Shown here: one piece after another, positions 6,409 through 13,570 of the stretch
Numbering within the stretch: position 1 is the stretch's first letter
Layout of the letters: the number at the start of each line of letters is the position of its first letter
Origin: an uncultured Moraxella sp.
Lineage (GTDB): Bacteria > Pseudomonadota > Gammaproteobacteria > Pseudomonadales > Moraxellaceae
Direction of reading: 5' to 3'
Length of the DNA: 13,570 bases
Assembly (NCBI GenBank): GCA_927911235.1
Contig: CAKMOY010000094.1
Location: 1-13,570 of the forward strand
The notes under the pieces: generated by a model
What the model was told of the DNA's origin: nothing
Seen by the model: only the letters and a program-made list of their open reading frames with translations
The model's database searches: none
Translations under genes and position numbers: made by a program

Positions 6409-6768
6409 ATGAAAAAATTTGCTCTAACTTCTCTAATCGCCATCGCTACCATGACTGGTGCGGTATCTGCTAATGCAATGACTCCAAAAACCGTCAATTA
6501 CACTTGCCAAGGTGGCAAGTCGTTAAACGTAAAATACAACTTTAACTCAGAAATGCCAACCAAAGCAACTGCAAAACTAAATGGTGCAACTCGTGTATTG
6601 GCTTACAACAAAGCTCACTCTGACTCTACTGGTACGACTTTTGGCGGTGGCAAAGGCTATATGATTAGTGCGGACTATATGGACGTAAATAACTACAATC
6701 AAGTAAGCTTAGGCACAATCACTTCACCATCTGGCAAAATCATTTATAAAGACTGTAATCCGAACTAA
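6409..6768 (+). CDS. ACP-like secreted lysozyme inhibitor (adhesin complex protein family)
   Basis: The 119-residue product begins with a clear Sec signal peptide: MKKF, a hydrophobic stretch LTSLIAIATMTGAV, and likely cleavage after SANA at residue 23. The mature part of about 96 residues has two cysteines, C33 in KTVNYTCQGGK and C116 in IIYKDCNPN, probably forming a disulfide. These end segments and the GKGYMISADYMD region match the adhesin complex protein of Neisseria (KTVSYVCQQGK near the start, FKDCSPR at the end, from memory). That protein sits in the outer membrane or periplasm and inhibits C-type lysozyme, and a Moraxella homologue is known. There is a good ribosome binding site, AAGGA at 6396-6400. 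The gene is monocistronic, with a terminator at both ends. It probably protects peptidoglycan from host lysozyme. Confidence 0.82.
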   Translation: MKKFALTSLIAIATMTGAVSANAMTPKTVNYTCQGGKSLNVKYNFNSEMPTKATAKLNGATRVLAYNKAHSDSTGTTFGGGKGYMISADYMDVNNYNQVSLGTITSPSGKIIYKDCNPN

Positions 6769-6783
6769 TTTTGAACTTAAAAT

Positions 6784-6813
6784 AAAAAACCAACTTGAGA
6801 GAGTTGGTTTTTT
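6784..6813. terminator. Bidirectional terminator between the ACP-like gene and msrA
   Basis: AACCAACT (6788-6795) pairs with AGTTGGTT (6802-6809) around TGAGAG. The stem is flanked by an A run on the left and a T run on the right, so it works in both directions. It serves the convergent ACP-like gene (+) and msrA (-), whose restored stop is at 6825-6827. Confidence 0.85.
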
Positions 6814-6824
6814 GTTTTAAAAAA

Positions 6825-7347
6825 TCAGTCCTTAAAATATTCTGTAAAATATTGACGTAATTTGACTAATTTTGGCGGAATGGCAAAGTTACAATAGCCT
6901 TGCGTTGGGTTTTTGTTAAAAAAAATCTTGATGATAATCTTCCGCAGGATAAAAAATGTCCGCAGGGCGGATTTGTGTTACCACGTTAATGCCTTGATTT
7001 TGCAAAGATTTTACCACATTTTCACTGATTAACTTTTGTTCATCATTATGGTAAAAAATCGCTGAGCGGTACTGACTGCCGACATCGTTGCCTTGACGGT
7101 CAAAAGTCGTTGGGTCGTGAATGGTAAAAAAGATTGCCAAAATCGTTGCCAAATCCACTTGCGTTTCATCAAAACTGACGTTAATCACTTCAATATGCCC
7201 TGTGTCGCCACCGCACACCGCTTCATAGTTGGCGGTTGTCGCCTGTCCGCCCATGTAGCCTGATACCACGTTTTGCACGCCTTTGACACGCAAAAATACC
7301 GCTTCGGTACACCAAAAACAGCCGCCACCTAATGTAATCGTTTGCAT
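6825..7347 (-). pseudogene. msrA: Peptide methionine sulfoxide reductase MsrA, frameshifted near the C-terminus
   Basis: MsrA reduces methionine-S-sulfoxide in proteins. The minus-strand frame from 7347 gives MQTITLGGGCFWCTEAVF, with the catalytic Cys at C10 in the GCFWC motif, then VVSGYMGG, HIEVINVSFD, FFTIHDPT and GSQYRSAIFY, all standard MsrA blocks. As given it stops at 6916 after EDYHQDFF, 143 residues. The next frame continues NKNPTQGYCNFAIPPKLVKL and ends FTEYFKD at 6825, exactly the normal MsrA C-terminus with the recycling Cys. Shortening the eight A at 6918-6925 (plus strand) to seven restores a protein of about 173 residues. The ribosome binding site AAGGAAAA is well placed before the ATG. 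No signal peptide is seen, so this would be a cytosolic enzyme. Confidence 0.92.
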
Positions 7348-7401
7348 TATTTTTTCCTTAATTTTATTGATTAATTGGTAGTTTTTAAAAAGTAAGTTTT
7401 T

Positions 7402-7436
7402 GTAGGGTGGGTTACACTATCGCTAACCCACCCTAC
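7402..7436. repeat. Perfect 13-bp inverted repeat (dispersed GTAGGGTGGGTTA palindrome)
   Basis: GTAGGGTGGGTTA (7402-7414) and TAACCCACCCTAC (7424-7436) are exact inverted copies around a 9-base loop. The sequence resembles a palindromic repeat that I recall as widespread in many proteobacterial genomes. It lies between lptG and msrA, both on the minus strand, with T-rich flanks, so it may also act as a terminator after lptG. Confidence 0.75.
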
Positions 7437-7483
7437 ATTTAATAAAATAAAATTTCCAAAACTTATAGTTTTTACACTACCGA

Positions 7484-8608
7484 TTAATTTTTGGTTTTGA
7501 TAAGATAAATACCCAGCAACGCACTGATGATAATCGGCAACATCACCATGATAAAGGGCGAAAATCCTGTGCTTAGACTGATAAATCCGACCAAATCTTG
7601 GATATAACTAAATAAAAGTCCAATTAATAACGCCACCACAATGCGAAAGCCCAAACTTTGGCTACGCATTGAGCCAAACACAAAGGAACAGGCTATCAGC
7701 ACCAGCGACAACACCGCAAGGGGCGACAGGGTTTTTCGCCAAAACGCCACTTCGTGGGGCAATGAGCGTCTGCCATCTTTTCCAAGTAGTTGGCGATGCT
7801 CAGCAAGGTTTGTCAATGACATATCGTCTGGGCGCAAGGTCAACAGATAAATAGAACTCGGCTCTATTGGCAATTGGGTAAAAAACTGGGGTAAATGTTT
7901 AAGCTCGCTTGTACCGTCTGGGCGGATTGTCATTTGTTGTACGTTTTGCAGTTGCCAGCCTTGTTGCGTGGCGTTAGCATGATTGACAAATTGTCCGCTT
8001 TGGGCGGTGATGATGTGGCGGATTTGGTTGTGATTTGTATTATCCGAGCTATTATTTTGGGCGTTGTCCAGTTGCCAAATTTTGATATTTTGCAACACGC
8101 CTTTGGTGTCGGCATAGCCGATATTGACGATTTGGCTTGCCGTTTTTTCCCAATAACCGTTTAAAGAACTTGATACAATCGGTTGTTTGTTTTTGATTTG
8201 GTGAGCCAAACTGTTGGTTTGTGGAATGACAAATTGGCTTAACAAAATCCCTGCAATCACAAACAACAACGCAGGCTCAAGCACCCACGCCACAATGCGA
8301 AAACGGCTTAAACCAGACGCTTGCATGACGGTCAATTCGCTGTTATTGGCAAGCAAGCCCAAACCAATCACCGCACCGACCAACGCCCCTATCGGCATGT
8401 ATTGTTGCAAGGCTTCTGGTGCAGTCAAAGCGATATATTTAAAAGCGTCAAAATAGCTGTAAGTGTCGCTGACATCTTCAATTTCTGCTAAATAATCAAA
8501 TAATAATTTTAACAACAATAAACCAACAATCGCCCCCAAAATCGCAAAAAAGGCTTGTTTGCGGACATAATGTTTTAAAATGGCATTTTTAAACAGTGGG
8601 TTTGTCAT
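7484..8608 (-). CDS. lptG: LPS export ABC transporter permease LptG
   Basis: LptG pairs with LptF in the inner membrane, and with the LptB ATPase extracts LPS and passes it to the LptC/LptA bridge. From the chosen start the protein has 374 residues (family about 360). It begins MTNPLFKNAILKHYVRKQAF, then a first membrane helix (AFFAILGAIVGLLLLKLLFDYL), further helices around 60-85 and 100-125, and a large periplasmic beta domain of roughly 135-275. Three helices close the C-terminus. YMPIGALVGAVIGLGLLANN and ELTVMQASGLSRFRI are typical of LptG. I chose the ATG at 8608, one base after the lptF stop, over an ATG at 8623 that overlaps lptF and lacks a ribosome binding site. The two genes are clearly cotranscribed. 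The frame is intact. Confidence 0.95.
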   Translation of the reverse strand: MTNPLFKNAILKHYVRKQAFFAILGAIVGLLLLKLLFDYLAEIEDVSDTYSYFDAFKYIALTAPEALQQYMPIGALVGAVIGLGLLANNSELTVMQASGLSRFRIVAWVLEPALLFVIAGILLSQFVIPQTNSLAHQIKNKQPIVSSSLNGYWEKTASQIVNIGYADTKGVLQNIKIWQLDNAQNNSSDNTNHNQIRHIITAQSGQFVNHANATQQGWQLQNVQQMTIRPDGTSELKHLPQFFTQLPIEPSSIYLLTLRPDDMSLTNLAEHRQLLGKDGRRSLPHEVAFWRKTLSPLAVLSLVLIACSFVFGSMRSQSLGFRIVVALLIGLLFSYIQDLVGFISLSTGFSPFIMVMLPIIISALLGIYLIKTKN

Positions 8609-8609
8609 G

Positions 8610-9731
8610 TTACACGCCCCCATTCAATGAATTTATCGGTTTTGCTTTGCGATAGCGAAAATGGTGCAGAACTTGCTGTTGCACATTGAGCCACAGACAC
8701 GCCAGCATGGCAAAGCTGATAAACCACGCATACGACCAAATACTTAATTTTTGTTTGCTAATATTGGTTTTAAGTGAAATAATGCTCACCGCACACGCCA
8801 CAAAAATCAAAATCGCAGGCAACAAGCGTAACCAACGCCCTTGTCTGGGCTGTACCTGTGCCAATGGCGTAGCAAGCATACAGGCGATAATCATCAAAAA
8901 CGGCAAACTTAAACGGTAGCCAAGTTCGGCTTGGGCTTCAGGTTTATTTAGATTGTTTAATAATTTGACGGTCGGTTGGCTGGTGATGTTTTCTTCAGTG
9001 ATTTCATCGGTTTGTGGTTTTGCCATGCTGATACGGTATTGCTCAAAACTTGTTTGGTTGTATTGTCGGCTGGCGTTGTCCACTTCGTAACGTCTGCCAT
9101 TGTACAAATCCAATCTGGTAAAAGGGTCGTTGTTATTTGTCAAAACTTGTTGGGCTTTTTTGGCGGTGATAATGACATCTTGTGTTGAATTATTCGGCGA
9201 TTGTTGAATAATATAAATGTCGTTTAATTCTCGTTTGTCTTTGTCCACCGAGCCGACATAAAAATGATAATCGCCACTGCTGATAAAAGTTTGCGGTTTT
9301 ACCATGTCAAAGGCACTGCTTAAAGACTGGGTTTGCCAAATTTTTTCGGTCTGTGCCACGCCATACGGCTTTGCCCAAAGGCTCACGCCAGCTTCCACCA
9401 AAAACAACACCAAAATCAACGACAACATCAAGCGAGTTATGCGTCCACGACTTTGCCCGCTTGAAAACAACACGCTCATCTCATTGTCTACATACATTCG
9501 CCCAAGTACCAACATCAAGGCGACAAAAAACGACAATGGCAAAATCAATTCCAAAAAAGTTGGCATATTGTAGCCAATAATACTAAACAAAAATCCGATA
9601 TTTAGTCTACCTTCTGCCGCCATGCCAAAATAACGAATCAAACGACCGCCAAGCATTAGCACCATTAAAAACATCAGCACAATCAAGGTTGTACTTATTA
9701 CTTGTCGGGTCATGTATCGCCGTAAAATCAC
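8610..9731 (-). CDS. lptF: LPS export ABC transporter permease LptF
   Basis: LptF is the partner permease of LptG. The protein has about 373 residues. Helices are evident near 10-30 (STTLIVLMFLMVLMLGGRLI), 50-80 and 95-120. A periplasmic domain follows at roughly 125-260, and C-terminal helices include FLMIIACMLATPLAQ. ELILPLSFFVALMLVLGRMY and EMSVLFSSGQSRGRI are family hallmarks. For the start I prefer the GTG at 9731, giving MILRRYMTRQ, which matches the usual LptF N-terminus and lies 8 bases after AAAAAGG. An in-frame TTG at 9737 is too close to that site, and the ATG at 9713 would cut the conserved N-terminus. Its promoter appears to overlap the terminator of the upstream pit gene. Confidence 0.95.
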   Translation of the reverse strand: MILRRYMTRQVISTTLIVLMFLMVLMLGGRLIRYFGMAAEGRLNIGFLFSIIGYNMPTFLELILPLSFFVALMLVLGRMYVDNEMSVLFSSGQSRGRITRLMLSLILVLFLVEAGVSLWAKPYGVAQTEKIWQTQSLSSAFDMVKPQTFISSGDYHFYVGSVDKDKRELNDIYIIQQSPNNSTQDVIITAKKAQQVLTNNNDPFTRLDLYNGRRYEVDNASRQYNQTSFEQYRISMAKPQTDEITEENITSQPTVKLLNNLNKPEAQAELGYRLSLPFLMIIACMLATPLAQVQPRQGRWLRLLPAILIFVACAVSIISLKTNISKQKLSIWSYAWFISFAMLACLWLNVQQQVLHHFRYRKAKPINSLNGGV

Positions 9732-9763
9732 TGCCAAAGCCTTTTTCTCAAAACCAAACTGCT

Positions 9764-9792
9764 ATATTAAAATAAAAATAGGCGGATATCAA
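9764..9792 (-). promoter_or_regulatory. Putative lptFG promoter
   Basis: On the minus strand, TTGATA (9792 to 9787) and TAATAT (9769 to 9764) are exactly 17 bases apart. Transcription would start near 9757, about 26 bases before the lptF GTG. The -35 lies in the loop and stem of the pit terminator. Confidence 0.6.
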
Positions 9793-9802
9793 ATCCACCT
9801 AT
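9767..9802 (-). terminator. Rho-independent terminator of pit
   Basis: On the minus strand ATAGGTGGAT pairs with ATCCGCCTAT (plus 9793-9802 and 9778-9787), with one mismatch and a 5-base loop. It is followed by TTTTTATTTTAA. It lies about 58 bases after the pit stop and overlaps the lptFG promoter. Confidence 0.7.
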
Positions 9803-9859
9803 CAAGAATTTGTTTCACAATGTTTAAAATATCCAAAAAATGTGATTTTTGTGAAAATT

Positions 9860-11468
9860 TTAACCAAAAATGGCATTGAGTAACACATAGCCGATTGCCG
9901 CCATAATCGCCGCCGCAGGCAAGGTAATCACCCACGCCAAGCCAATCGGTTTCATCATCGCCCAGTTGGTATTTTTATTTACCATACCAATGCCTAACAC
10001 CGCACCGACCAAAATATGCGTACTAGACACGGGCAAACCTAATGATGACGCACCCATAACGACCGCAGCAGCCGCAAGCTCCGCCGAAAAACCTGATGCT
10101 GGGTGCATTTCGGCAAGTTTTGTACCAACGGTTTGAATGACTTCTTTACCAATAAACCAAAGTCCCACGATTAACGCCACACCAAAAGTTATCATCACAG
10201 GGGCAGGCACGCTGGCTTGTGAAGCAATGGCATTGTTACGAATCACGTCCAAAATCGCCACAAAAGGCCCTACCGCATTGGCAATATCGTTTGAGCCATG
10301 ACTAAAGGCGAACGCTGATGCGGTAAATACTTGCATCCAGCTAAACATGATAAAGGTCGCTTTACTTAAGTCTTCTTTGTGTTTGCCACGAATGGTTTTG
10401 GTATAAACAAAAGCAGTGAGCCAAATCAACGCCCCAATCATAAAAATAATCAATGATGACTGCAAGGTGCTAAAGCCCAATTCGGTATTTTTTAAGCCTT
10501 TGAACACCACCATCGCTGTCATCACCATACCACCGACAGATGCAATGATAGGCACCCATGTTTTTAACGCTTTTAGCGTGTCTAGGCTTTCTCGCTCTTG
10601 TTCAATGTCGTATAAATTTTGATAATAAGGCGTAACCAGTTCATCACGGTTGCAGTCTTTTTCTTGGAGCAATTCGTGGTCTTGTAATAGTTGGGTGGTG
10701 TAGGTCAGTTTTTCATGCTCATTTAGGGCTTCAAGTTCTTCTTTATGTTGTTGTTTTAATTGTTTTTTCTTGTTTTTAACGGTTTTGATTTTTTCTTCCA
10801 TGTGGTCATTATACGACAAGATATATTTTTTTCACATGACCATAAATCAAATAAGAAATCACCCCACCCAACACAGGCGATAATACCCAAGAAATCGCAA
10901 TTTGGACGATTTGATTCCATTGAACGGTAGAAAACGCAAACGCCATACCGCCAAAATCAATCCCCAATACGATAGAACTACCAACAATACCGCCAATAAT
11001 GGCGTGCGTGGTAGAAACTGGCAAGCCTTTTTTGGTGGCAAATAACAACCAAAACGCCGAAGCCATCAACGCCGACAACATCACATAAATAAATTGATTG
11101 GGCGTAATGCTCAATCCGTCCATATCCACAATGCCTTTACGAATAGTATCCGTAACCGAAGCCCCTGCCAGCACCGCACCTGACACCTCAAACACCGCCG
11201 CCACCGCTAAGGCTTGGGTAACGATGAGCGTACCTGCCCCAACCGATGTCCCAAACGAGTTGGCAACGTCATTACCACCAATGTTAAACGCCATAAACAC
11301 GCCAAAAAAACGTGGCAACCAAAAATAACAAAATCTGCTGTTGCAAGGTATAATCATACCCCCACCAAACAAAATAAATCCCCACAAATAACATCAATAA
11401 ACCAAAAATAAATTGCCCACCATTGGCGTGGTTTGTTTGTTTGGATTGGTCTGAGCGTTCGTATTCAT
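9860..11468 (-). pseudogene. pit: PiT-family inorganic phosphate permease, broken by three frameshifts
   Basis: PiT permeases import phosphate with a cation. The pieces add up to about 535 residues, normal for the Moraxellaceae type. The N-terminus MNTNAQTNPNKQTTPMVGNL starts at 11468. A base is missing at about 11402-11408, after which the next frame reads [20 protein letters not shown]. One A too many in the run at 11304-11310 shifts it again, into [21 protein letters not shown] third break, seven T at 10826-10832 instead of six, separates [10 protein letters not shown] from [18 protein letters not shown]. Both inverted PiT signatures are present: [16 protein letters not shown] and, in the second half, [23 protein letters not shown] and SSTHILVGA repeat the pattern. 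A charged loop of about 80 residues links the halves. The gene is unlikely to give a full product as written. Confidence 0.9.
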
Positions 11469-11534
11469 AAAATGATGGTTCTCAAAGAAATGTTAAATTA
11501 AAACCGCTAAAATGATAATAACCTTACATTTATT

Positions 11535-11563
11535 TTAACACATTTACACAAAGGGTATAAATA
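11535..11563 (+). promoter_or_regulatory. Possible pepA promoter
   Basis: TTAACA at 11535-11540 is followed by an A/T-rich block TATAAATAATAT (11556-11567) that offers -10 hexamers at 15 to 17 bases spacing. This would give a leader of about 50 bases before the preferred pepA ATG at 11618. The exact -10 cannot be fixed. Confidence 0.35.
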
Positions 11564-11617
11564 ATATGCTAAACTTAATTGCAATTTTATTTATCATCAA
11601 AAAAAGGAAAGTATATT

Positions 11618-13128
11618 ATGGCAAAACTCAATTTAAGTTTGCAATTAGCAAAAAAAGCCCAAAAAAATCAGCCAAAAATAGCTGTAGCGTGTACCTAATT
11701 CATGATAACAAACAATTATTACAAAATCATGACAACAAAAACACTTTAACCGCACCACTACAAAACCTTATCAAAGCCAGTAATTTTGGCGGTAAAATCT
11801 GTGAAACCGCTATCAGCTTTGGCACAGATGAATCCCCTAGCCTTTTAATTGTCGGTGTTGGAAAAGCTGACAAATTAAACGGCACAGCCTTACAAAAAAT
11901 TGCCAAAACCATCTACACCACATTAAGCAAAAACCACAAATCGGCGACCATTTATTTGGATAACAGCCTTGACAGCGTGCAGTTTGGACAATTGGCATTG
12001 GCATTGTTAAACGCAAGTTATACTTTTGACACATACAAAAGCAAAAAAGACGACAAAGTCTTGTTAAATCAAATCACTTTGCAAGTATTAACCGATGAAA
12101 AAACAGGCTCGTTAGAAGCGTTTGAACAAAGTTTAGCCTTGCAAAATGCGATTTTTATCGGTCAATCTTTAACCAAAGACGTGGCGAATGAACCACCAAA
12201 TGTGTGTTTTCCTGCGTACATGGCAAAACAAGCCAAAGATTTGGCAAAACAATATCCAGACCTTTTGACGGTCAAAGTATTGGGTGAAAAAGACATGGAA
12301 AAACTCGGCATGAACTGCTTTTTGGCAGTCAGTCGTGGCTCGGCAAAAGAAGGTCAGTTGGTGTTATTAGAATATAATGGTTTGACAAAAGGCAAGAACA
12401 AAGCCAAAAAATTAGAAAATCCGATTGTCTTTGTTGGCAAAGGTGTCACCTTTGACACAGGCGGTATCTCGCTAAAACCTGGCGAAGGCATGGGCGAAAT
12501 GAAATTTGACATGGGCGGTGCAGCGGCAACGCTTGGTGCAATGAAAGCCTTGTGCGAAGCTCGCCTGCCGTTGCAAGTGGTCGGTGCGTTGGCGTGTGCC
12601 GAAAATATGCCATCAGGCGATGCCACTCGCCCCGGCGACATCGTCACCGCCATGAACGGCACAACGGTAGAAATCCTAAACACCGATGCCGAAGGTCGCC
12701 TTGTGCTGTGTGATACGCTAACTTATGTTCAGCAATACAAACCAAAAGTCATCATTGACATGGCGACTTTGACAGGGGCGTGTATTATTGCGTTGGGTCA
12801 TGTGCGTACAGGCTTGTACAGTAATGATGAAGACGTGATTTTTGACCTTGAACAAGCGAGCGAAGACGCTCACGACCGTGTTTGGCATATGCCACTTGAT
12901 GAAGATTATCAAGAACAGCTTAATTCACATTTTGCTGATGTACAAAATATCGGCGGTCGCCCCGCAGGGTCGGTTACGGCAAGTTGCTTTTTATCACGTT
13001 TTGTCAAAGATGTGCCTTGGGCTCACCTCGATATTGCGGGAACGGCTTGGATTTCTGGTAGCAAAGCGGAAGCGACAGGTCGCCCTGTGCCATTGTTGTT
13101 AAATTATTTAAATCGTCAAGTGTGGTGA
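11618..13128 (+). CDS. pepA: Leucyl aminopeptidase PepA (M17), with a frame break near the N-terminus
   Basis: PepA is a cytosolic two-metal leucine aminopeptidase, hexameric in the family. The catalytic domain is complete: VGKGVTFDTGGISLKP, MKFDMGGAAA and the M17 signature NTDAEGRLVL. In numbering from the ATG at 11618 the metal ligands are K275, D280, D298, D357 and E359, with active-site K287 and R361, each five above the E. coli residues. That start follows AAAGGAAA and reads MAKLNLSLQLAKKAQKNQPK, then IAVACT and a stop at 11696-11698. The conserved frame continues as VYLIHDNKQLL. One base missing at about 11672-11692 explains this, and restoring it gives about 503 residues. An open frame to an ATG at 11566 exists, but its N-terminus is unlike PepA and lies in the promoter region. 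The gene is divergent from pit. Confidence 0.93.
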
Positions 13129-13172
13129 GTGTGAAAGTTTTTAGGTATTGTTAATTAGCCATACATATCAAG

Positions 13173-13240
13173 AAAATCGTTCGTGTGTGAGACATATCAT
13201 TTCGCAAGATGTAGCGAAGTGTTGAGACATGAACGGTTTT
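13173..13240. repeat. Nested inverted repeats downstream of pepA
   Basis: AAAATCGTTC (13173-13182) pairs with GAACGGTTTT (13231-13240), with one T-G pair. Inside it CATTTCGC (13198-13205) pairs with GCGAAGTG (13214-13221), again with one wobble, around an 8-base loop. A direct repeat TGAGACAT occurs at 13188-13195 and 13223-13230. It could form a two-level stem and may terminate pepA, or be a small mobile or structured element. Confidence 0.45.
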
Positions 13241-13414
13241 AATGATACAACAGCAAATTTTGCAGGTAAAAACAGGGCGAAAAACGTATAATTTTCTAAT
13301 AATGGTGAAGTATTTGCCAATGTTTTGTCTGTGGAAGATGATGAAGTTTTTGGGATTTTAAAAGGTAAAGGCGTGGATGGTGTGGCGTTTCAAAATGCCT
13401 TGCGTGATGAATAA
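13229..13414 (+). pseudogene. Short unrecognised reading frame interrupted by a stop
   Basis: From the ATG at 13229 the frame reads MNGFNDTTANFAGKNRAKNV, meets TAA at 13289-13291, and continues in the same frame as FSNNGEVFANVLSVEDDEVF and GILKGKGVDGVAFQNALRDE to TAA at 13412. The second part has balanced, acidic protein-like composition, suggesting the C-terminal remnant of a real gene. I do not recognise a family. There is no convincing ribosome binding site. It lies just upstream of the IS1595-family end, so the gene may have been lost through rearrangement. It may also be chance. Confidence 0.3.
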
Positions 13415-13421
13415 AAATAAT

Positions 13422-13570
13422 GGGGCTGTACTAGATTAGCTATCATGTTATACTAAAAATATGAAGCTAACACATTGTAAATTAAGTAAAAAAGTACAGA
13501 AAAAAACTACTTGAATTTTTTGTACTAGAAGTAACTGTTTGAGCAGCAGCTGACTTTGGTCTTTTAAAAC
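13422..13570 (+). mobile_element. Left end of an IS1595-family (IS1016-like) element with degenerate transposase start
   Basis: The end GGGGCTGTACTAGATTAGC (13422-13440) looks like the terminal repeat of IS1016-type elements. The transposase starts at 13461 as MKLTHCKLSKKVQKK. The run of seven A at 13487-13493 then puts it out of frame; with six A it continues LLEFFVLEVTV, an in-frame TGA, then AAADFGLLK. This matches the N-terminal helix-turn-helix of IS1595-family transposases, where Arg is expected at the TGA. The rest lies outside the window. With a frameshift and a stop this copy is probably dead, apart from possible sequence errors. Confidence 0.65.

Noticed and set aside
8609..8623. 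ATG at 8623 as the lptG start
   Set aside because: It overlaps lptF and lacks a ribosome binding site; the ATG at 8608 matches the usual N-terminus, although the longer form cannot be excluded.
7641..9580. Plus-strand open frames opposite lptG and lptF
   Set aside because: They are antisense shadows of well-conserved permease genes with low-quality composition.
10809..11387. Two separate phosphate transporter genes (9860-10819 and 10809-11387)
   Set aside because: They are halves of one PiT protein; conserved sequence continues across a seven-T run and further upstream to 11468.
11566..11617. Upstream ATG at 11566 as the pepA start
   Set aside because: It lies in the probable promoter, lacks a ribosome binding site, and gives an N-terminus unlike PepA; the ATG at 11618 after AAAGGAAA fits better.
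13129..13421. tRNA or other stable RNA in the gap after pepA
   Set aside because: No cloverleaf or TTCGA-type arm was found; the visible structure is the nested inverted repeat only.

Overview
The window is AT-rich DNA from a gammaproteobacterium of the family Moraxellaceae, most likely Moraxella. The main reasons are a secreted protein that closely resembles the adhesin complex protein (ACP) lysozyme inhibitor of Neisseria and Moraxella, PiT and PepA proteins of Moraxellaceae type, and remnants of IS5-family and IS1595-family (IS1016-like) insertion sequences at the two ends. This placement rests on recalled protein families, not on a search.

Layout. Positions 1-289 hold the end of an IS5-family element with a damaged transposase on the minus strand. 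Positions 380-3996 form a plus-strand run: recN, yqgE/algH, ruvX/yqgF, a three-helix membrane protein of unknown function whose start overlaps the ruvX stop, and a TusA-like sulfur-carrier protein. A terminator follows. Positions 4062-6187 are a compact stress-type cluster: terD (frameshifted), an AIM24/TIGR00266-family gene, and a second TerD-family gene. Positions 6409-6768 encode the ACP-like lysozyme inhibitor, which converges on msrA (minus strand, frameshifted) across a bidirectional terminator. A perfect 13-bp inverted repeat separates msrA from lptG. lptF and lptG (minus strand, one base apart) encode the inner-membrane lipopolysaccharide export permeases. Upstream of them, also on the minus strand, is a PiT phosphate permease gene broken by three frameshifts, then the divergent pepA leucyl aminopeptidase. 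The final roughly 440 bases hold a nested inverted repeat, a short interrupted reading frame and the left end of an IS1595-family element.

How the genes relate. Most are housekeeping: DNA break repair (RecN), rRNA processing (RuvX), LPS export (LptFG), phosphate uptake (PiT), protein repair (MsrA) and peptide turnover (PepA). The TerD-AIM24-TerD trio and the ACP-like protein form an envelope/stress-flavoured accessory patch.

The most striking property of the window is the number of single-base frame disruptions, mostly in runs of A or T. They hit tusA, terD, msrA, pit (three times), pepA near its start, and both transposases. Because conserved genes such as pepA and pit are affected, uncorrected homopolymer errors in the assembly are the simplest explanation. 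Phase variation or real decay cannot be excluded from this sequence alone. No clearly new multi-gene system was found; the TerD-AIM24-TerD cluster is the best candidate for follow-up.
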